Assembly: GCA_902472795.1 (NCBI GenBank)
Contig: CABROZ010000089.1
Coordinates: 1 to 9,804, forward strand
Source: an uncultured Bacteroides sp.
GTDB taxonomy: Bacteria > Bacteroidota > Bacteroidia > Bacteroidales > Bacteroidaceae
DNA: 9,804 bases
Direction of reading: 5' to 3'
Part shown: positions 6,150 through 9,804 of the stretch, piece after piece
Layout: each line of letters begins with the position of its first letter
Position numbering within the stretch: position 1 is the stretch's first letter
Made by a program: the position numbers and the translations under genes
Notes under the pieces: model-generated
The model's database searches: none
The model's input: only the letters and a program-made list of their open reading frames with translations
What the model was told of the DNA's origin: nothing

Positions 6150-6986
6150 ATGAATGTAACCGTTTCGTATATTCGCCGCCGCCTGCAGCAATGCTATTCG
6201 CGGGCGGAGGCTGCCGCTTTGTCCAAGATCGTCTGTTGCGAGTTGCTGGGGCAAAGCACGGTTGACTATTACTTAGGCAAAGATATGATTTTATCTCCAA
6301 ACGAGGAACAGGAATTGGAAAGCATTCTTTCGCGCCTGTGCAATTTCGAACCCGTGCAATACGTTCAGGGCTTTGCCCGCTTCCTGGGACGGACGTTCCG
6401 CGTGAAGCCCGGGGTGCTGATTCCTCGTCCCGAAACCGAAGAGTTAGTGGAGAGGATGCTGAAGCAGGTGTCGCCCACGGCGCGGATATTGGATGTAGGT
6501 ACGGGCAGCGGGTGTATCGCCGTCAGCCTGTCGTGCGAACTGCCCGGAGCCGACGTGCGGGCATGGGACGTGTCGGACGAGGCACTGGTCGTGGCGCGTG
6601 GCAACAACGATTTGCTGGGCGCGTCGGTGCGCTTCGAGCAGCACGACGTACTGACCTATCAGCCCGACGGGCGCGAGTGCTACGACGTGATTGTGAGCAA
6701 TCCGCCGTACGTGACCGAGGCCGAACGGGCCGATATGGAGCGTAATGTGCTCGACTGGGAGCCGGCTTTGGCCCTGTTTGTGCCCGACAATGATCCGCTT
6801 CGCTTTTATCGCCGCATTGCGCAGCTGAGCATCGGCTTGCTGGTGCCGGGCGGTAGGCTGTACTTTGAAATCAATCGGGCTTTCGGCCCCGACACCGTAG
6901 AGATGCTGCGGCAGATGGGGTATGCCGAAGCCTTCGTCGAACAAGATATTTCCGGAAATGACCGGTTTGTAATAGCTAAGAAATGA
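6150..6986 (+). CDS. prmC: Peptide chain release factor N5-glutamine methyltransferase
   Basis: PrmC methylates the glutamine of the GGQ motif in class 1 release factors, using S-adenosylmethionine, and so speeds up translation termination. The product has 278 residues, a normal family length. An N-terminal helical domain (about 1-75) that contacts the release factor is followed by a Rossmann-fold methyltransferase domain. The linker motif VLIPRPETEEL is at 89-99, the SAM-binding motif DVGTGSGCIA at 115-124, and the catalytic NPPY at 184-187, where it binds the target glutamine. I chose the ATG at 6150 over upstream in-frame starts because those lie inside the divergent ribD and before the promoter-like box at 6117-6124. 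The stop codon overlaps the recX start by 4 nt (ATGA), so the two are probably translationally coupled. No release-factor gene is adjacent, unlike the prfA-prmC pairing in E. coli. Confidence 0.96.
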   Translation: MNVTVSYIRRRLQQCYSRAEAAALSKIVCCELLGQSTVDYYLGKDMILSPNEEQELESILSRLCNFEPVQYVQGFARFLGRTFRVKPGVLIPRPETEELVERMLKQVSPTARILDVGTGSGCIAVSLSCELPGADVRAWDVSDEALVVARGNNDLLGASVRFEQHDVLTYQPDGRECYDVIVSNPPYVTEAERADMERNVLDWEPALALFVPDNDPLRFYRRIAQLSIGLLVPGGRLYFEINRAFGPDTVEMLRQMGYAEAFVEQDISGNDRFVIAKK

Positions 6987-7465
6987 CAGAAATCACAGAA
7001 ACTGAAGCTTTCCGCAAAGTGGCGGCTTATTGTGCCGCTGCCGAGCATTGCCGTGCCGAGATTGTAGAGAAAATGCAACGCTGGGGCTTGCCCTACGACG
7101 TGGTGAACCGTCTGGCCGACCGACTTGAGCAAGAAAAGTACATTGACGAAGAGCGCTTCTGCCGTGCTTTTGTGCGCGACAAGTACCGCTTGGCCAAGTG
7201 GGGCAAGGTAAAGATAGGTCAGGCGCTGCAGCTGAAGAAGATCCCGAAGTTAGTTTACCTGCCGTTGCTCAACGAGATAGACGAGGCCGACTACCTGGCC
7301 GTGCTGCGCGGCTTGCTGGCTGCCAAGCGGAAAAGCGTCCGCGCGGCAAGCGAATTCGAGCTGAATGCCAAACTGATACGGTTCGCCCTGAGCCGTGGTT
7401 TCGAAATGAAGGACATCCGTCGCTGCATCGACGTGCCCGACGAGGAGGCCTTTGAGGCGGTCTGA
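6983..7465 (+). CDS. recX: Regulatory protein RecX family
   Basis: RecX proteins bind RecA and the RecA filament and modulate recombination and the SOS response. The product has 160 residues, typical for the family, and is almost wholly helical, as expected of repeated three-helix bundles. The most recognisable part is YIDEERFCRAFVRDKYRLAKWG at about 53-74, the core of the first repeat, followed by a basic stretch (GKVKIGQALQLKK) typical of RecX. The C-terminal repeat is seen around 118-150. The start overlaps the prmC stop in ATGA, with no spacer for a separate promoter, so it depends on prmC transcription. In many bacteria recX follows recA; here it is instead paired with a translation-factor methyltransferase. 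No hairpin clearly ends this transcript before the pyrE promoter. Assignment rests on motif and length only. Confidence 0.9.
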   Translation: MTEITETEAFRKVAAYCAAAEHCRAEIVEKMQRWGLPYDVVNRLADRLEQEKYIDEERFCRAFVRDKYRLAKWGKVKIGQALQLKKIPKLVYLPLLNEIDEADYLAVLRGLLAAKRKSVRAASEFELNAKLIRFALSRGFEMKDIRRCIDVPDEEAFEAV

Positions 7466-7486
7466 AAAAAAATATCGGCTTTCCTT

Positions 7487-7517
7487 TTTCAAATCTCATT
7501 CTCTTTCCTTACTTTTG
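7487..7517 (+). promoter_or_regulatory. Bacteroidota-type promoter of pyrE
   Basis: The -7 box TACTTTTG (7510-7517) matches TAnnTTTG fully. Exactly 19 bp upstream lies TTTC (7487-7490), three of four bases of the -33 consensus TTTG. Both element identity and spacing fit the primary sigma factor of Bacteroidota, making this the best promoter in the window. Transcription should start near 7523, giving a leader of about 25 nt before the pyrE ATG. That is too short for a typical pyrimidine-sensing attenuator, and no Shine-Dalgarno sequence is visible. Confidence 0.8.
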
Positions 7518-7546
7518 CATTCGTATTTATCATAAGTTAGTTTGCT

Positions 7547-8185
7547 ATGAAAACTTTGGAAAGATTGTTTGCAGAAAAATTGCTGAAGATTAAAGCGATT
7601 AAGTTACAACCGGCCAACCCGTTCACATGGGCTTCCGGATGGAAGTCTCCATTCTATTGTGACAATCGCAAGACGTTGTCTTATCCGTCTCTGCGTAATT
7701 TCGTGAAAGTAGAGATTACGCGCCTTATCCTGGAACGTTTCGGACAGGTTGATGCCATTGCCGGCGTAGCAACCGGAGCCATCCCGCAGGGTGCATTGGT
7801 GGCCGACGCGCTGAACCTGCCTTTCGTATATGTGCGTTCCACGCCGAAGGACCATGGATTGGAGAACCTGATCGAAGGCGAGCTTCGTCCGGGGATGAAA
7901 GTTGTAGTAGTAGAAGACCTTATTTCGACAGGCGGAAGCAGCCTGAAAGCTGTCGATGCCATCCGTCGCGACGGATGCGAAGTTATAGGTATGGTTGCTG
8001 CCTACACGTATGGTTTCCCCATTGCCGAAAAGGCATTCAAGGAGGCTAAAGTGCCGTTGGTGACGCTGACCAACTACGAAGCCGTCATGGAAGTGGCATT
8101 GCGCACCGGCTATATCGAAGAGTCTGACATCGAGACGCTGAATGAATGGCGTAAAGACCCCGCTCACTGGGATGCCGGTAAATAA
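7547..8185 (+). CDS. pyrE: Orotate phosphoribosyltransferase
   Basis: PyrE joins orotate to phosphoribosyl diphosphate to form orotidine monophosphate, the fifth step of pyrimidine synthesis, in the cytosol as a dimer. The 212-residue product has the family length. The PRPP-binding signature VVVEDLISTGGSS is at 120-132 with the acidic pair Glu123-Asp124. The flexible loop carries VRSTPKDHG at 96-104 with Lys101 and His103. The neighbouring lysine of the E. coli loop (RK) is serine here, as I recall in other PyrE groups such as Bacillus, so I do not regard it as a defect. Orotate-site residues are in SGWKSPFYCDNRK (30-42). The gene has its own promoter and a strong intrinsic terminator, so it appears to be a single-gene unit. 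pyrF is not in the window. Confidence 0.97.
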   Translation: MKTLERLFAEKLLKIKAIKLQPANPFTWASGWKSPFYCDNRKTLSYPSLRNFVKVEITRLILERFGQVDAIAGVATGAIPQGALVADALNLPFVYVRSTPKDHGLENLIEGELRPGMKVVVVEDLISTGGSSLKAVDAIRRDGCEVIGMVAAYTYGFPIAEKAFKEAKVPLVTLTNYEAVMEVALRTGYIEESDIETLNEWRKDPAHWDAGK

Positions 8186-8200
8186 ATACTGTTTGGAAAA

Positions 8201-8208
8201 TATTTTTG
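8201..8208 (+). promoter_or_regulatory. Promoter-like -7 box directly before the pyrE terminator
   Basis: TATTTTTG matches TAnnTTTG fully and lies 15 bp behind the pyrE stop. The -33 position at 19-bp spacing reads GTAA, a poor match. If used, transcription would start near 8215 and run at once into the hairpin at 8219-8251. It could serve the downstream SRPBCC-argH genes, with the hairpin acting as a leader, or give a very short RNA. It could equally be a chance match in AT-rich spacer. No better promoter candidate is visible between the terminator and the start at 8280. Confidence 0.35.
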
Positions 8209-8218
8209 TATGATGAAA

Positions 8219-8265
8219 GAATTGTTCGGACATTCAGTGTCCGAATGGTTCTTTTTTTGTTTTTT
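8219..8265 (+). terminator. Strong intrinsic terminator of pyrE
   Basis: Bases 8219-8232 pair with 8238-8251 in a 14-pair stem around the loop TTCAG. The inner eight pairs (TTCGGACA/TGTCCGAA) are perfect and three of the outer six are G-U wobbles. Seven T follow at once, then G and six more T. The stem can be lengthened by A-U pairs into the T run. This is a textbook Rho-independent terminator beginning 34 bp behind the pyrE stop, and it should separate pyrE from the SRPBCC-argH pair. Confidence 0.92.
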
Positions 8266-8279
8266 AAGAACCCGTATAT

Positions 8280-8690
8280 ATGACAAAATTTGAAAGTAGC
8301 GTGAAGATGATAGCCGCCTCGCAGGCAGCTGTTTACGAGAAACTGTCCGACCTGAACAACTTAGAGAAAGTGAAGGACCGCCTGCCCGAGGACAAGGTGA
8401 AGAACCTGACCTTCGACGCCGAAAGCCTGTCGGTAGAAGTGCCGCCCGTGGGGAAAATCACCTTGCAGATTGTGGAAAAAGAACCCTGCAAATGCATCAA
8501 GTTCGCCACCACCACCTCGCCGCTGCCCTTCAACCTGTGGATACAGATACTGCCCACGGCCGAAAACGAATGCAAGATGAAGCTGACCATCGGCCTGGAA
8601 CTGAACCCCTTCATGAAAGCCATGGTGCAGAAACCCCTGCAGGACGGCGTGGAGAAGATGGCCGAAATGCTGTCGATGATTCCCTACTGA
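8280..8690 (+). CDS. Small START/SRPBCC-like protein of unknown function
   Basis: A 136-residue soluble protein without signal peptide or membrane segment. The layout fits the SRPBCC (START/Bet v 1, polyketide-cyclase-like) helix-grip fold: an N-terminal strand (FESSVKMIAASQ, 4-15), a helix with AVYEKLSDLNNLEKV (17-31), a series of amphipathic strands (about 41-105), and a long C-terminal helix (MKAMVQKPLQDGVEKMAEML, 112-131) that would close the ligand pocket. Proteins of this fold bind hydrophobic ligands or act as small enzymes, but nothing here shows the ligand. The start ATG at 8280 lies 22 bp behind the pyrE terminator T run and lacks a Shine-Dalgarno sequence. argH starts 44 bp downstream with no terminator in between, so co-transcription is likely. 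Naming rests on predicted fold only. Confidence 0.75.
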   Translation: MTKFESSVKMIAASQAAVYEKLSDLNNLEKVKDRLPEDKVKNLTFDAESLSVEVPPVGKITLQIVEKEPCKCIKFATTTSPLPFNLWIQILPTAENECKMKLTIGLELNPFMKAMVQKPLQDGVEKMAEMLSMIPY

Positions 8691-8695
8691 TGTAC

Positions 8696-8705
8696 GAAAC
8701 GTTTC
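8696..8705. repeat. 10-bp palindrome GAAACGTTTC between SRPBCC gene and argH
   Basis: A perfect 10-bp palindrome in the 44-bp gap, 5 bp behind the upstream stop codon and 29 bp before the argH start. The size would suit the core of a dimeric repressor site, but it is too short to distinguish from chance and has no second copy nearby. It is not followed by a T run and so is not a terminator. Confidence 0.2.
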
Positions 8706-8734
8706 ATTAACCCTTCAATACCTCAATACAAAAT

Positions 8735-9804
8735 ATGGCTCAAAAACTTTGGGAGAAATCCGTCCAAGTAAACAAGGACATCGAACGATTCACGGTGGGA
8801 CGCGACCGTGAAATGGACCTCTACTTAGCCAAGCACGACGTACTTGGCTCCATGGCCCACATTACCATGCTCGAAAGCATCGGCCTGCTGACCGCCGACG
8901 AACTGAAACAGCTGCTTGCCGCGCTGAAGGACATCTACGCGCAGGCCGAAAAGGGAGAATTCGTGATAGAAGAAGGAGTGGAAGACGTACACTCGCAAGT
9001 AGAACTGATGCTGACCCGCCGCCTGGGCGATGTAGGCAAGAAGATACACAGCGGACGCTCGCGCAACGACCAGGTGCTGCTCGACCTGAAACTCTTCACC
9101 CGCGCACAGATTAAGGAGATAGCCGAAGCCGTCGAACAACTGTTCCACGTCCTCATCCGCCAGAGCGAACGCTACAAGGACGTCCTGATGCCCGGCTACA
9201 CCCATCTGCAGATAGCCATGCCTTCGTCGTTCGGACTGTGGTTCGGCGCCTACGCCGAAAGCTTAGTCGATGACATGCTCTTCCTGCAAGCCGCCTTCAA
9301 GATGTGCAACCGCAATCCGCTCGGCTCCGCTGCCGGATACGGCTCGTCTTTCCCCCTGAACCGCACGATGACCACCCGTCTGCTGGGCTTCGACTCGCTG
9401 AACTACAACGTGGTCTATGCCCAGATGGGACGCGGCAAGATGGAGCGCAACGTCGCCTTCGCCTTAGCCACCATTGCAGGGACGCTGTCCAAGCTGGCCT
9501 ACGACGCCTGCCTGTTCAACAGCCAGAACTTCGGCTTCGTCAAGCTGCCCGACGACTGCACCACCGGCTCCAGCATCATGCCTCACAAGAAGAACCCCGA
9601 CGTCTTCGAACTGACCCGCGCCAAGTGCAACAAGATACAGTCGCTGCCCCAGCAGATCATGATGATAGCCAACAACCTGCCCTCGGGCTACTTCCGCGAC
9701 CTGCAGATCATCAAGGAAGTATTTCTGCCCGCCTTCGCCGAGCTGAAGGGCTGCTTGCAGATGACCACCTACATCATGAACGAAATCAAGGTGAACGAGC
9801 ACAT
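8735..9804 (+). CDS. argH: Argininosuccinate lyase, 3' end beyond the window
   Basis: ArgH splits argininosuccinate into arginine and fumarate, the last step of arginine synthesis, as a cytosolic homotetramer. The frame is open from the ATG at 8735 to the right edge: 356 complete codons plus two bases, against roughly 450 in complete enzymes, so about the last fifth is missing because of the window edge. All three conserved superfamily regions are present: SGRSRNDQV at 106-114, GYTHLQIA at 154-161 with His157 as the expected general-acid/base histidine, and the flexible catalytic loop GSSIMPHKKNP at 278-288 with its serines. Many ArgH proteins have Gln where this loop has His284; both forms occur in the fumarase/aspartase superfamily. 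The opening MAQKLWEKS and the early residues GRDREMD (22-28) support the start choice. It probably shares a transcript with the preceding SRPBCC-like gene. Confidence 0.97.
   Translation, partial: MAQKLWEKSVQVNKDIERFTVGRDREMDLYLAKHDVLGSMAHITMLESIGLLTADELKQLLAALKDIYAQAEKGEFVIEEGVEDVHSQVELMLTRRLGDVGKKIHSGRSRNDQVLLDLKLFTRAQIKEIAEAVEQLFHVLIRQSERYKDVLMPGYTHLQIAMPSSFGLWFGAYAESLVDDMLFLQAAFKMCNRNPLGSAAGYGSSFPLNRTMTTRLLGFDSLNYNVVYAQMGRGKMERNVAFALATIAGTLSKLAYDACLFNSQNFGFVKLPDDCTTGSSIMPHKKNPDVFELTRAKCNKIQSLPQQIMMIANNLPSGYFRDLQIIKEVFLPAFAELKGCLQMTTYIMNEIKVNEH

Noticed and set aside
5456..6265. Plus-strand open frame of 269 codons opposite ribD and running into prmC
   Set aside because: The ribD frame has all catalytic motifs on the other strand, and this frame has none. 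It also crosses the start of prmC in another frame.
7466..7486. Poly-A run after recX as a terminator
   Set aside because: There is no GC-rich stem, and the A run lies on the coding strand before any hairpin, which is the wrong order for a plus-strand terminator.
7600..7860. Possible defect in the PyrE loop (Ser98 where E. coli has Lys)
   Set aside because: Lys101, His103 and the PRPP signature are intact, and a serine at this place occurs in other PyrE groups, so the enzyme is expected to work.
1..9804. Arginine-pyrimidine operon (pyrE to argH) or an envelope operon spanning ribD to bamA
   Set aside because: A strong terminator follows pyrE, and a terminator-like hairpin plus a separate promoter box break up the left-hand genes. 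The groups look like several short transcription units.

Overview
This window reads as ordinary chromosomal DNA from a member of the Bacteroidales, most likely Bacteroides or a close relative such as Phocaeicola. The evidence is four matches to the Bacteroidota promoter -7 consensus TAnnTTTG just upstream of genes, the near absence of Shine-Dalgarno sequences, a lipoprotein with a Bacteroidota surface-export signature, and proteins of Bacteroidota type (BamA with very large outer loops, a DUF6242-like lipoprotein, ArgH with a PHKKNP loop). The genus is an inference. I see no mobile element, CRISPR array, tRNA, rRNA, phage gene or toxin-antitoxin pair.

Left half (41-6091), all on the minus strand and read right to left: ribD (riboflavin synthesis), a surface lipoprotein with a DUF6242-like N-terminus and a beta-propeller-like C-terminus, uppS (undecaprenyl diphosphate synthase) and bamA (outer-membrane protein insertase). 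uppS and bamA are 28 bp apart and almost certainly share a transcript. A GC-rich hairpin followed by a T run lies between the lipoprotein gene and uppS and should separate them. The lipoprotein gene has its own promoter-like box. Three of the four products serve the cell envelope: the lipid carrier for peptidoglycan and glycans, the outer-membrane protein assembly machine, and a probably surface-exposed lipoprotein.

Right half (6150-9804), all on the plus strand: prmC (release-factor methyltransferase) starts 58 bp from the divergent ribD and overlaps recX (RecA modulator) by 4 nt. pyrE (orotate phosphoribosyltransferase) follows with a well-formed Bacteroidota promoter and ends in a strong intrinsic terminator. 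Next come a small START/SRPBCC-like protein of unknown role and argH (argininosuccinate lyase), which runs off the right edge and lacks its last part. pyrE and argH belong to pyrimidine and arginine synthesis, which share carbamoyl phosphate as a precursor, but the terminator argues they are not one operon.

No intergenic gap exceeds 140 bp. I found no convincing undescribed multi-gene system. The points most worth a second look are a tyrosine- and asparagine-rich outer loop in BamA that contains an in-frame 12-bp tandem repeat, the surface-export signature on the propeller lipoprotein beside uppS-bamA, a promoter-like box placed directly before the pyrE terminator, and the uncharacterised SRPBCC protein ahead of argH.
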